A stretch of 64,000 nucleotides of DNA from Mesocentrotus franciscanus. Taxonomy: Eukaryota; Echinodermata; Echinoidea; Camarodonta; Strongylocentrotidae. This document shows positions 12,536 to 24,882 of this stretch, in pieces. A program made the position numbers and the translations under genes. The stretch is taken from NCBI GenBank assembly GCA_037976565.1, contig CP137667.1, positions 26,862,277 through 26,926,276 of the forward strand, written 5' to 3'. The number at the start of each line of letters is the position of its first letter. Position 1 is the first letter of the stretch. Under the pieces are notes generated by a model. It worked only from the letters and a program-made list of their open reading frames with translations, was not told the DNA's origin and searched no databases.

Positions 12536-14711
12536 TTTTTATTTATTTCTCCCCCTTTTTTGTTCCGACGATAACTCAAGATCGGTACAGTCAATTTCTT
12601 TCAATTTTGGCACAGTCATAGGTCATTGTCATAAGACGTGACAATAACATTTTCAAGGTCATCAAGTCTTCATGACGTCATCAAGGCGCCATTTTGTGTT
12701 TTGGGGGGTACTTTCAACTCATGATCATATCTTCATAACGGAAAGTCATTTCTCATTCATATTTATCATGAACAAGGTCAATATCCGTCCGGTCAATTTC
12801 AGGTCAAAAAACGCGCGCGCATGCGCACGTCCGCGTAGCGCGCGCAAAATTTCAAAATGCTCTAAATCGTCTCAAATTCTTTTGGATACGTTTCAGGCCA
12901 TTTTAAGCATTTCGCAAAAAAACGCGTACGCGTGACGGCCGAACGCAACATAATTCCTCATATCTTTTTTTTGGCATGATATTCCTTATTTTTTCTGAAC
13001 AATTTGATACCATGTTTATCCTTTTATGACCATTAATAACGGAATGAGCGTCCGTTCAAGAAACATGTCCGTGCGCGCGATCTCTTGTAATACATAGCAT
13101 ATATGGGCAAAAACATGCCTATACAAAATTCATTGCAACTCTTCAGAATGGATGGGAACTCCCAATTTTTTTTCATATTTGGATAGATTATGAGTCGGAG
13201 ATATGATTTCATGTCTCATTTGACCCTCAATTAACTCATGACGTCATCATAATGGCCTCGAACTCAAAATTTCAATTTGCATATTATGACGTCAGCATAT
13301 TTTTGGAAAATTGATTGTATCTCTGTAAATATTGATTGATTTTCTTCCAAATTTTGATATGTTCTAGCTGAGACAATCTTCTACAAATGCAGTCACCACG
13401 ATTTTCATTTTGACAAAGGCATCATGGCGTATTTTTGCGATTAAAGGAGGCATGTCAATTTTTCACATTTTGCGTGTATTCTCTATGGGACATGACTTTT
13501 TCTCAAAACTGGATTCTACATTACCGTCTTTCGCGAGCAATATCTCCGTCGTTTTAGTTTTGTTTCCTGAGCTTTGAGTATGTTGTAGCTGAGACAATAA
13601 GCTATCACAATTGTGCCCTTTATTTTTCGATCAGATGCCGGGATCATGCTCATATTTCACTTGCAAAGTGGGATTTGAGAATTCCATTTTCCGTTCACGT
13701 GTAATGTCTATGTGGATTATTTTGGTATAGTGGTCATAGCACTTGCCTCCCATTCCGGCGACCGTTCGATTCCTGGTGGGTGATTTTTTTTTTTTTTTTT
13801 GCCGTCGTTTTAAATTTGATTTTATGATCTTCTTCGACTATTATAACATATTATCATATACAATCACAAACAATGAATTAAAATGTCTAATTTTGCGTGT
13901 TATAGCTATGGGAGAGGAATGTCAATCGTTTGAGTACAACCCTATGGGAAATCTGGTTCCTTATCGTATTAAACCTAATATAGGGTTTATCTCCCAACTC
14001 TGCAACAATATCAAATCACCTTGCTAGTCTCCTTCCCAGACGTTTTTACTTTTCCAGTTATTCAGCCCAGGTATATGCATGTTTACGTCTCTCCCGTGGA
14101 CATATAGAATTGTTTACTTGTCTATAACTCTATATACTTCTCTCTTTCTCTATATTAAATTCTATTTATGCTGGATATATTGAATGCATCGTTCTCCATT
14201 GCATCTCTCTCTTTCTCCTCTCTCTTGCTCTGTTTCCCTTCTCCTCTCTTATTTTGCCCCTCTCCTTCTCTTGCTCTGTCTCTGCATATATATATCTCTA
14301 CTCTTTTAGCCTCTCCCTCTCTCTCTCTCTGCCTCCCTCTACCTCGACCTCTTGCCTTGCCTCCCTCTTATTCTCTTGCTCTGTCTCCCTCTGCCCTTCT
14401 CTTTTCTTCTCTCTCACCCTCTACCTCTCCCGCCTCTGGTTCTCGTTCTCCTTTTATTATGTCTTGTAATGTTCCTAAATTTTCTATAGCTCTGCCCTTT
14501 GCCCTTTGGCCTTGGAACTCAAAATACGAATTTGCATATTATGACGTCAGCATATTTATGGAAAATTGATTGTATCTCTGTAAATATGGATCGATTTTCT
14601 TCCAAATTTTGATATGTTGTACATGTAGCTAAGACAACTTTCTATAAGATCAGTTATTCAGATTACATAACAGACCACCTAATTCGTCCTCATGACGAAT
14701 TACATTTCTAG
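12536..14711 (+). mobile_element. Family A monomer 3 (no left hairpin)
   Basis: It again starts at body sequence right after the previous CTAG and ends with a perfect right end at 14711. The repeated loss of the left end within a head-to-tail array is what read-through rolling-circle copying would give. Confidence 0.75.
13717..13801 (+). repeat. tRNA-Gly(CCC)-like module in family A, copy 3
   Basis: Same module with a 5-base loss just before the B box, which still reads GTTCGATTCC. The T-run is kept. Confidence 0.65.
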
Positions 14712-14810
14712 TTATAATGTAATTTCATTATTGCATAAGTAACAACCCGATACTCCCCATCCACAAAATTGGGGTTATTAAACTCCAGTTAGTCTTTATC
14801 AAAAACTTAA

Positions 14811-15187
14811 AGGGATCCGGTAACTTTGTCTCAGATTCTGAAACAAAATTCTGGATTTAGCTCATGATGCAATGATAATCATAAACCTTTAGGTCAGTCA
14901 GGAACCCCATGACTTTTACAAGCTGATCGCCTGTCTGATTATCAAGATATTTATGATTGGAATTACAAATTTTGAAAACCGTTCGCCTGATGGTTTTCAT
15001 AACACTATAGTCTATTAGGTAAAACGAGTATGGTAAAACCGGTCAATCAAAGATTTTTACTTTTTTGAGGCACTTCTTGATCATTTTGAAGCGCAATTTT
15101 TTTAGGGCTTCATTATTACACCATATCACAGACACTAATAACATGTAGGGCCGTGTATCTCAGATTTAACACTGTTAAACGATCCCT
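14811..15187. mobile_element. TTAA MITE, AGGGATC termini
   Basis: TIR AGGGATCCGG...CGATCCCT is flanked by TTAA on both sides (14807-14810 and 15188-15191). Other units read 'caaaaacttaaataactttt' with a single TTAA, an exact empty site. TTAA duplication fits piggyBac or Kolobok-type transposases. It has no coding capacity. Confidence 0.88.
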
Positions 15188-15474
15188 TTAAATAACTTTT
15201 CTGAGGCCCACCTTTAAAAGTAATTTTTTTTTGCTGAACATCAACTCGAGCTATATGAATTCTGTATCATACACTGAACATGAAAGACTCTCTTTATAAT
15301 ACTGTTCTTTTGTCTGCCGAGACTATTAGATCTTTTCATATCAAGCATTATACACATACAAAAAAAGGTTGACGGTAGCTCCAATATCAGAAATCCATAA
15401 ACACATATCTACATTGCAATTTAGTGCATGAATTCATCATGGCATGCACAATGAATACAAACACACATACGTAC

Positions 15475-15639
15475 CTGTAAGGTTAACACCTTTGCATTCA
15501 GTGTAGAGTAGAACTCCTCCTGGAAATCCTTTCCACTTAGTGCCAGGTTAGTCAGGCTTGGCATGGAACACACAGCTTCTATTAGGTGATGTGCAGAGGC
15601 TGATGTTGGACACCTAACATGTAGCATGAAAGTTTCGAC
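15475..15639 (-). CDS. NLR LRR exon (165 nt, in-frame codon loss)
   Basis: One codon shorter than the array norm near the 5' end (MLHVRCPTS where others read MLQDVRCPTS). The 3-nt loss keeps the frame. Splice sites are TGTAG and CTTACAG/GTACGT. Confidence 0.85.
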
Positions 15640-16104
15640 CTACATGTATACATACAAACAGTGATTCATACAAGTACATTTAAAACTAGACTACATGTTT
15701 TAAGTGAAAGACTGCACATATAGCTGGGTGCTCTATTATACATGTATTTGTATGGCTATGCTCAGGTGACAATTGATCTGGCCTATATTTATTTGAATAT
15801 ATAACATTTGGATAAGGGCTGCAAATAGATTTGAGCTTAGGTTTAGTGATCGGTATACTTTTTTTAAGCAGGGTTTAAGTTAAATTTGTTTAGTGCAGGA
15901 TAGTTAGCGCAGAAGAACGGTTGGAAGAGCATGTGTCAACCAACAGGAGAAGTGACAATTATAGCCGTAGGGCATTTGATTACCACATACTACATAGTTA
16001 TACATTCAAGGAATGCATCCTACCAGGAATCCATTTACTACACCTACATGTAGGTCGAGTGTAGGAAATGTAGATTAATGTCTTGCCAAACAACTTTAGT
16101 AATA

Positions 16105-16190
16105 CGTACAGCAGGGTTTCAAACCGTATACCTCATGGTTCACTGTCTAGAGACTTATCCACTTGACCACTAAGGCCTCTACATTAAACA
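16105..16190 (-). repeat. tRNA-derived SINE relic, one per NLR unit
   Basis: On the minus strand the unit carries TAGTGGTCAAGTGG (A-box-like) followed about 45 bp later by CGTTTGAAACCCTG (B-box-like), the spacing of a pol III tRNA promoter. The same segment recurs in most units, at about 3.2, 7.25, 19.35, 20.85, 22.36, 23.86, 25.37, 26.88, 28.4, 29.9, 40.0 and 42.95 kb. It was therefore present before the array amplified and has been copied passively. Confidence 0.55.
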
Positions 16191-16977
16191 GGTTGAAGTC
16201 CATCATTTTAGAATGTAAATTATTCACATGACTGCTTTTATTATGTAGAGCAGCATTTGTGTTTGGAAATTCAATTAAAAAATGAAAGAACAATCGCCTT
16301 GTCCATTATTTACACATCAGTGATATTGCATAAATGCGACAGAAAGTATGCATTATGCATGTATATACATGTACAGTGTGTACATGTAGCTGCATGTGTT
16401 CAAAAGTACACTGTAATCTAGATCTCCATCCTTGTTTAGTAAGTGTCGACTCTCAAGTGTACTTTGATATTGCTTACAAACCTATTATGACATTTCAATA
16501 CCTTATGGATTGCTTGAACTTTAAACTATACAAAGTAAAAACAAAAATTAATTGTATCAACTAGGATTTGGGGTACTTCAGTAATCTTTTTATAATGTAA
16601 TTTTATTATTGCATAAGTAACAACCCAATATTCCCCATCCACAAAATTGAGGTTATTAAACTCCAGTTATTCTTTATCAAAAACTTAAATAACTTTTCTG
16701 AGGCCCACCTTTAAAAGTAAAGTTTTTTGCTGAACATCATAGTTTCAACTCCAGCTATATGAATTCTGTATCATACACTGAACATGAAAGACTCTCTTCA
16801 TAATACTGTTCTTTTGTCTGCTAAAACTATTAGATCTTTTCATATCAAGCATTATACACATACAAAAAATGTTGACGGTAGCTCAAATATCAGAAATCCA
16901 TAAACACATATCTACATTGCTATTAAGTGCATGAATTCATCATGGCATGCATAAAGAAAAAAACCACACATAAATAC

Positions 16978-17145
16978 CTGTAAGGTTAATGCCTTTGCAT
17001 TCAGTGTAGAGTAGAACTCCTCCTGGAAATCCTTTCCAATTAGTGTCAGGTGTGTCAGGCTTGGCATGGAACACACAGATTCCATTAGGTGATGTAAAGA
17101 GGCTGATGTTGGACACCTAACATCTTGTAGCATGACAGTTTTGAC
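16978..17145 (-). CDS. NLR LRR exon (168 nt, intact)
   Basis: Phase 0-0 with CAG/GTATTT as donor. The LRR faces differ from type A (MESVCSMPSLTHLTLIGKD). It is followed in the intron, 44 bp upstream on the minus strand, by a TTAA MITE (17190-17756). Confidence 0.87.
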
Positions 17146-17189
17146 CTACATGTATACATACAAACAGTGATTCATACAAGGACATTTAA

Positions 17190-17756
17190 AGTACAAGTCC
17201 ACTCCACTGAAAAGTTGAGCTGATTAGATAGACAAAAATCTAAAAAGCCCAAATATAACTTGGTTTTGGAAAATGGTGCTCAGATTTATTTTTAATAATT
17301 TTTTTTAATGAGCAAAAAACAAGTTAATGAGCGAGTCGGTTGTGACGTAGGGTCCTCACAACACAGATTCATAATGTAACCAAATTTAATGCATACGTCT
17401 TTGTGAAGTGCCTCGATACAAACTATTTCATTCACCTGATAAGAATAATGAAACACTATTATTCTTATCAGGTGAATGAAATAGTTTGTATAGAGGCACT
17501 TCACAAAGACGTATGCATTAAATTTGGTTACATTACGAAAATAGCCTATTGTCAGAATGTATACCGCTGGCACTTTCGTTGTGAGGAGCATACGTCACAT
17601 CCGTACAGCAATATAAATGTTTTGCTCGAAATACCCGAAACAAAAATCGCTCTTAAAAATCACCTGATTGAAGTACGCCCGTGATATTTGGCAGTTTTAA
17701 CCTTTGATTTATTTACAACATGTTATAATTTTTGAAAATCGGAGTGGACTTGGGCT
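17190..17756. mobile_element. TTAA MITE with CAAGTCCACTCC termini
   Basis: The inverted termini are AGTACAAGTCCACTCC and GGAGTGGACTTGGGCT, with TTAA duplicated outside (17186-17189, 17757-17760). The empty site 'catttaatactagac' is present at 20400. It contains a 77-bp-arm palindrome. Confidence 0.88.
17373..17534. repeat. Near-perfect 77-bp-arm palindrome
   Basis: Arms 17373-17449 and 17458-17534 are reverse complements with one mismatch, around an 8-base centre (gaaacact). It produces mirror-image open frames on both strands, which are not genes. A foldback of this quality suggests recent origin. Confidence 0.93.
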
Positions 17757-18088
17757 TTAATACTAGACTATATGTTTTAAGTGGGAGACTGCATATATAA
17801 CTGGGTGCTATATTATACATGTATTTGTATGGCTATGCTTAGGTGGCAATTGATCTGGGCTATATTGATTTGAATATATAACATTCGGATAAGGGCTGCA
17901 AATAGATTTGAGCTTAGCTTTAGTGATCGGTATACTTTTTTGATGCAGGGTTAGATTTAGATTTGTTTAGTGCAGGATAGTTAGCACAGAAGAAAGGTTG
18001 ACAGAGCATGTGTCGAACAACAGGAGGAGTGACAATTACAGCCGTAGGGCATTTGATTACCACATACTACATAGTTATGCATTCAAGG

Positions 18089-19220
18089 TGGTTTGTTGAC
18101 AAACCAGGAAATTTACAAGACACCATAGCTTATATTTACAAGCCACCATAGGTGCGAACGTAATTCATGTTAATCCTGATTCTAAGCAGATGCCACGTTT
18201 TCTTCCATTATGGAAGGTCAGTAAGGAGACGAAAGTCTTACTATGTCATATTTGGTTAGCCAGGAATTCCGCCCAAGAAGTAAGTTTATCAATGAAATAT
18301 AGTACCTTTCATTTATGTTGGTTTAAGAATGTATTTTGGTCAGGTTGTTGAGGAAAAATGATATTACATAATAACAATCAATGTGTACTGAGCACAATGA
18401 ATAAATCGCTATGCACAAATCTGTATAGTGATACGTTGAATGAGTTACATTGGAAGTCTCCTTTTAGAAATGATAATGCATAACATACATGTACAGACGC
18501 GATGTTAAATATCGCTACATTTATGAAGATATGTTGTTTACAATGTATTTAGGTGGTTTAATGCATTAGTTAAACTGGGGCTTATTGTTAGCCATTTAGA
18601 ATGATAGTTTGGGTGAGAAAGTTGAGTGAGTAATACATGAATGAACAAAACAGAGTAAGCTTATAAACTGGAAATGTATGCTCTATAAATAGAGTTTGTG
18701 AGTTACAATGTAAACAAAGGACTAGCCTAGTCACAAGGGGTTTAATCTTACATTTGATTAACGAGATGTTGTTTGATGATGTTTTGATTAACATTCGTAT
18801 TTAGCGGGGAAGTTTCCTTGGTCTTAGTGAGTTTGTCATAATGAGGTTCCACTGTACGTTACAAGGAGTTGACATGGTATTTTGACTTGATTTCAGTTTT
18901 AGTACAGAGCAAAGAAACAGCACTGTCAGAAACTTCTAAATTTGTTTACCGCATTTGTTGATTCAATGATAGAATATGTCGAGCTTGAAACGTATACGGT
19001 TAATTTGATGTAGGCATTTAGCTTTCATTAATTTGGTCGATGTTTGGATATATCAGTCGTCATTTATTTGTGCAAAGATTGTACAAGTATTTATGATCCT
19101 TTTATTTCTCATTTGTATTCACAGATTGAATAAAATTGCAGTTTGATGTTCAAGCTCAGATCTATTCAATTCAAAGCGGCCTTCCTGGTTATGTTCTGAT
19201 TCCTTTACTTCAGTGATCCA
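18089..19220 (+). mobile_element. Solo LTR (1,132 bp) with 5-bp target duplication
   Basis: The insert starts TGGTTTGTTG, ends GTGATCCA (TG...CA) and is flanked by CAAGG on both sides (18084-18088, 19221-19225). Other units read 'attcaaggaatacatcc' without it. A TATA-like CTATAAATAG lies near 18681. No gag or pol is inside, so recombination between two LTRs is the likely origin. Orientation is inferred from the TATA-like motif. Confidence 0.75.
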
Positions 19221-20194
19221 CAAGGAATACATCCTACCAGGAATCCACTTACTACATCTAGATGTAGGTCGAGTGTAGGAAATGTAGATTAATGTCTTGC
19301 CAAACAACATTAGTAATGCGTACAGCAGGGTTTCAAACCGTATACCTCATGGTTCACTGTCTACAGACGTATCCACTTGACCACTAAGGCCTCTACATTA
19401 AAAAAGGTTGAAGTCCATCATTTTAGAATGTAAATTATTCACATGACTGCTTTTATTATGTAGAGCAGCATTTGTGTTTGGAGAATCAATTAAAAAATTA
19501 AAGAACAATCGCCTTGTCCATTATTTACACATCAGTGATATTGCATCAATGCGAAAGAAAGTATGCATTATGCATGTATATGCATTTACAGTGTGTACAT
19601 GTAGCTGCATGTGCTCAAAAGTACACTGTAATCTAGATCTCCATCCTTGTTTAGTAAGTGTCGACTCTCAAGTGTACTTTGATACTGCTTACAAACCTAT
19701 TATGACATTTCAATACCTTATGGATTCCTTGAACTTTAAACTATACAAATTAAAAACAAAAATTAATTGTATCAACTAGGATTTGGGGTACTTCAGTAAT
19801 CTTTTATAATGTAATTTCATTATTGCATAAGTAACCACCCAATATTCCCCATCCACAAAATTGGGGTTATTAAACTCCACTTAGTCTTTATCAAAAACTT
19901 AAATAACTTTTTGAGGCCCACCTTTAATAGTAAAGTTATTTTGCTGAACATCATATTTTCAACTCCAGCTATATGAATTCTGTATCATACACTGAACATG
20001 AAAGACTCTCTTTATAAAACTGTTCTTTTGTCTGCTAAGACTATTAGATCTTTTCATATCAAGCATTATACACATACAAAAAATGTTGACGCGGGTAGCT
20101 CAAATATCAGATATCCATAAACATATATCTACATTGCTATTAAGTGCATGAATTCATCATGGCATGCATAAAGAATACAAACACATATACATAC

Positions 20195-20362
20195 CTGTAA
20201 GGTTGACGCTTTTTCGTTCAATGTAGAGTAGAACTCCTCCTGGAAATCTTTTCCACTTAGTTTCAGGTCAGTCAGGCTTGGCATGGAACACACAGCTTCT
20301 ATTAGGTGATGTAAAGAGGCTGATGTGGGACACCTTACATCTTGTAGCATGACACTTTTGAC
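20195..20362 (-). CDS. NLR LRR exon, type A (168 nt, intact)
   Basis: Phase 0-0, 56 codons (LQDVRCPTSASLHHL, LTDLKLSGKDFQEEF). It is the leftmost type A copy of the dimer array. Confidence 0.88.
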
Positions 20363-21703
20363 CTACATGTATACATACAAACAGTGATTCATACAAGTAC
20401 ATTTAATACTAGACTACATGTTTTAAGTGAAAGACTGCACATATAACTGGGTGCTATATTATACATGTATTTGTATGGCTATGCTCAGGTGGCAATTGAT
20501 CTGGGCTATATTTATTTAAATATATAACATTTGGATAAGGGCTGCAAATAGATTTGAGCTTAGGCTTAGTGATTGGTATACTTTTTTGATGCAGGGTTAA
20601 ATTTAGATTTGTCTAGTGCAGGATAGTCAGCACAGAAGAAAGGTTGACAGAGCATGTGTCGAACAACAGGAGGAGTGACAATTACAGCCGTAGGGCATTT
20701 GATTACCACATACTCCATAGTTATGCATTCAAGGAATACATCCTACCAGGAATTTACTTACTACACCTACATGTAGGTCGAGTGTAGGAAATGTAGATTA
20801 ATGTTTTGCCAAACAACATTAGTAATACGTACAGCAGGGTTTCAAACCATAGACCTTATGGTTTACTGTCTAGAGACTTATCCACTTGACCACTAAGGCC
20901 TCTACATTAACAGGTTGAAGTCCATCATTTTAGAATGTAAATTATTCACATGACTGCTTTTATTATGTAGAGCAGCATTTGTGTTTGGAGAATCAATTAA
21001 AAAATGAAAGAACAATCGCCTTGTCCATTATTTACACATCAGTGATATTGCATAAATGCGAAAGAAAGTATGCATTATGCATGTATATGCATTTACAGTG
21101 TGTACATGTAGCTGCATGTGCTCAAAAGTACACTGTAATCTAGATCTCCATCCTTGTTTAGTAAGTGTCGACTCTCAAGTGTACTTTGATACTGCTTACA
21201 AACCTATTATGACATTTCAATACCTTATGGATTCCTTGAACTTTAAACTATACAAATTAAAAACAAAAATTAATTGTATCAACTAGGATTTGGGGTACTT
21301 CAGTAATCTTTTTATAATGTAATTTCATTATTGCATAAGTAACCACCCAATATTCCCCATCCACAAAATTGGGGTTATTAAACTCCACTTAGTCTTTATC
21401 AAAAACTTAAATAACTTTTCTGAGGCCCACCTTTAATAGTAAAGTTATTTTGCTGAACATCATATTTTCAACTCCAGCTATATAAATTCTGTATCATACA
21501 CTGAACAAGAAAGACTCTCTTTATAATACTGTTCTTTTGTCTGCTAAGACTATTAGATCTTTTCATATCAAGCATTATACACATACAAAAATGTTGACGC
21601 CGGGTAGCTCAAATATCAGATATCCATAAACATATATCTACATTGCTATTAAGTGCATGAATTCATCATGGCATGCATAAAGAATACAAACACATATACA
21701 TAC

Positions 21704-21869
21704 CTGTAAGGTTGACGCTTTTCGTTCAATGTAGAGTAGAACTCCTCCTGGAAATCTTTTCCACTTAGTTTCAGGTCAGTCAGGCTTGGCATGGAACACA
21801 CAGCTTCTATTAGGTGATGTGTAGAGGCTGATGTTGGACACCTAACATCTAGTAGCATGGCATTTTGAC
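21704..21869 (-). pseudogene. LRR exon type B, frameshifted (166 nt)
   Basis: It carries the same two single-base losses as the copy at 24882-24717, again with an early in-frame TAG when entered in phase 0. Acceptor and donor are intact, so it is a candidate for regulated skipping or nonsense-mediated decay rather than for coding. Confidence 0.85.
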
Positions 21870-23208
21870 CTACATGTATACATACAAACAGTGATTCATA
21901 CAAGTACATTTAAAACAAGACTACATGTTTTAAGTGAAAGACTGCACATATAACTGGGTGCTATATTATACATGTATTTGTATGGCTATGCTCAGGTGGC
22001 AATTGATCTGGGCTATATTTATTTAAATATATAAAATTTGGATAAGGGCTGCAAATAGATTTGAGCTTAGGCTTAGTGATTGGTATACTTTTTTGATGCA
22101 GGGTTAAATTTAGATTTGTCTAGTGCAGGATAGTCAGCACAGAAGAAAGGTTGACAGAGCATGTGTCGAACAACAGGAGGAGTGACAATTACAGCCGTAG
22201 GGCATTTGATTACCACATACTACATAGTTATGCATTCAAGGAATACATCCTACCAGGAATTTACTTACTACACCTACATGTAGGTCGAGTGTAGGAAATG
22301 TAGATTAATGTTTTGCCAAACAACATTAGTAATACGTACAGCAGGGTTTCAAACCATAGACCTTATGGTTTACTGTCTAGAGACTTATCCACTTGACCAC
22401 TAAGGCCTCTACATTAACAGGTTGAAGTCCATCATTTTAGAATGTAAATTATTCACATGACTGCTTTTATTATGTAGAGCAGCATTTGTGTTTGGAGAAT
22501 CAATTAAAAATGAAAGAACAATCGCCTTGTCCATTATTTACACATCAGTGATATTGCATAAATGCGAAAGAAAGTATGCATTATGCATGTATATGCATTT
22601 ACAGTGTGTACATGTAGCTGCATGTGCTCAAAAGTACACTGTAATCTAGATCTCCATCCTTGTTTAGTAAGTGTCGACTCTCAAGTGTACTTTGATACTG
22701 CTTACAAACCTATTATGACATTTCAATACCTTATGGATTCCTTGAACTTTAAACTATACAAATTAAAAACAAAAATTAATTGTATCAACTAGGATTTGGG
22801 GTACTTCAGTAATCTTTTATAATGTAATTTCATTATTGCATAAGTAACCACCCAATATTCCCCATCCACAAAATTGGGGTTATTAAACTCCACTTAGTCT
22901 TTATCAAAAACTTAAATAACTTTTTGAGGCCCACCTTTAATAGTAAAGTTATTTTGCTGAACATCATATTTTCAACTCCAGCTATATGAATTCTGTATCA
23001 TACACTGAACATGAAAGACTCTCTTTATAAAACTGTTCTTTTGTCTGCTAAGACTATTAGATCTTTTCATATCAAGCATTATACACATACAAAAAATGTT
23101 GACGCCGGGTAGCTCAAATATCAGATATCCATAAACATATATCTACATTGCTATTAAGTGCATGAATTCATCATGGCATGCATAAAGAATACAAACACAT
23201 ATACATAC

Positions 23209-23376
23209 CTGTAAGGTTGACGCTTTTTCGTTCAATGTAGAGTAGAACTCCTCCTGGAAATCTTTTCCACTTAGTTTCAGGTCAGTCAGGCTTGGCATGG
23301 AACACACAGCTTCTATTAGGTGATGTAAAGAGGCTGATGTGGGACACCTTACATCTTGTAGCATGACACTTTTGAC
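23209..23376 (-). CDS. NLR LRR exon, type A (168 nt, intact)
   Basis: Phase 0-0, 56 codons, same protein as the exons at 26.3 and 20.3 kb. Flanking intron sequence is also nearly identical over about 3,013 bp. Confidence 0.88.
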
Positions 23377-24716
23377 CTACATGTATACATACAAACAGTG
23401 ATTCATACAAGTACATTTAATACTAGACTACATGTTTTAAGTGAAAGACTGCACATATAACTGGGTGCTATATTATACATGTATTTGTATGGCTATGCTC
23501 AGGTGGCAATTGATCTGGGCTATATTTATTTAAATATATAACATTTGGATAAGGGCTGCAAATAGATTTGAGCTTAGGCTTAGTGATTGGTATACTTTTT
23601 TGATGCAGGGTTAAATTTAGATTTGTCTAGTGCAGGATAGTCAGCACAGAAGAAAGGTTGACAGAGCATGTGTCGAACAACAGGAGGAGTGACAATTACA
23701 GCCGTAGGGCATTTGATTACCACATACTACATAGTTATGCATTCAAGGAATACATCCTACCAGGAATTTACTTACTACACCTACATGTAGGTCGAGTGTA
23801 GGAAATGTAGATTAATGTTTTGCCAAACAACATTAGTAATACGTACAGCAGGGTTTCAAACCATAGACCTTATGGTTTACTGTCTAGAGACTTATCCACT
23901 TGACCACTAAGGCCTCTACATTAACAGGTTGAAGTCCATCATTTTAGAATGTAAATTATTCACATGACTGCTTTTATTATGTAGAGCAGCATTTGTGTTT
24001 GGAGAATCAATTAAAAATGAAAGAACAATCGCCTTGTCCATTATTTACACATCAGTGATATTGCATAAATGCGAAAGAAAGTATGCATTATGCATGTATA
24101 TGCATTTACAGTGTGTACATGTAGCTGCATGTGCTCAAAAGTACACTGTAATCTAGATCTCCATCCTTGTTTAGTAAGTGTCGACTCTCAAGTGTACTTT
24201 GATACTGCTTACAAACCTATTATGACATTTCAATACCTTATGGATTCCTTGAACTTTAAACTATACAAATTAAAAACAAAAATTAATTGTATCAACTAGG
24301 ATTTGGGGTACTTCAGTAATCTTTTATAATGTAATTTCATTATTGCATAAGTAACCACCCAATATTCCCCATCCACAAAATTGGGGTTATTAAACTCCAC
24401 TTAGTCTTTATCAAAAACTTAAATAACTTTTCTGAGGCCCACCTTTAATAGTAAAGTTATTTTGCTGAACATCATATTTTCAACTCCAGCTATATAAATT
24501 CTGTATCATACACTGAACAGGAAAGACTCTCTTTATAATACTGTTCTTTTGTCTGCTAAGACTATTAGATCTTTTCATATCAAGCATTATACACATACAA
24601 AAAATGTTGACGCCGGGTAGCTCAAATATCAGATATCCATAAACATATATCTACATTGCTATTAAGTGCATGAATTCATCATGGCATGCATAAAGAATAC
24701 AAACACATATACATAC

Positions 24717-24882
24717 CTGTAAGGTTGACGCTTTTCGTTCAATGTAGAGTAGAACTCCTCCTGGAAATCTTTTCCACTTAGTTTCAGGTCAGTCAGGCTT
24801 GGCATGGAACACACAGCTTCTATTAGGTGATGTGTAGAGGCTGATGTTGGACACCTAACATCTAGTAGCATGACATTTTGAC
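24717..24882 (-). pseudogene. LRR exon type B, frameshifted (166 nt)
   Basis: Splice sites are kept (TGTAG acceptor, CTTACAG/GTATGT donor), but two single bases are missing relative to type A: one near the 5' end and one T in a T-run near the 3' end. Entering in phase 0, the frame meets TAG at codon 7. Inclusion would truncate the receptor, while skipping keeps the frame because the neighbours are phase 0. Both lesions are shared with 21869-21704. Confidence 0.85.

Larger units (their letters stand above)
7711..14711 (+). mobile_element. Helentron-like family A concatemer inside one NLR intron
   Basis: The insertion begins in the T-run of 'cagtaatcttttt' and ends CTAG at 14711, after which unit sequence 'ataatgtaatttc' resumes. 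Other units read straight across this site, so there is no target duplication. Three left ends (AGGTGGTCTGTCG hairpinned with CGACAGATCACCT) stand in a row at 7715, 7794 and 7858. Three complete right ends (ACAGACCACC, hairpin AATTCGTC/GACGAATT, CTAG) lie at 10372, 12535 and 14711. No transposase or helicase frame is present. Confidence 0.85.

Noticed and set aside
17292..17684. Two overlapping open frames on opposite strands
   Set aside because: They are mirror images created by the palindrome at 17373-17534.
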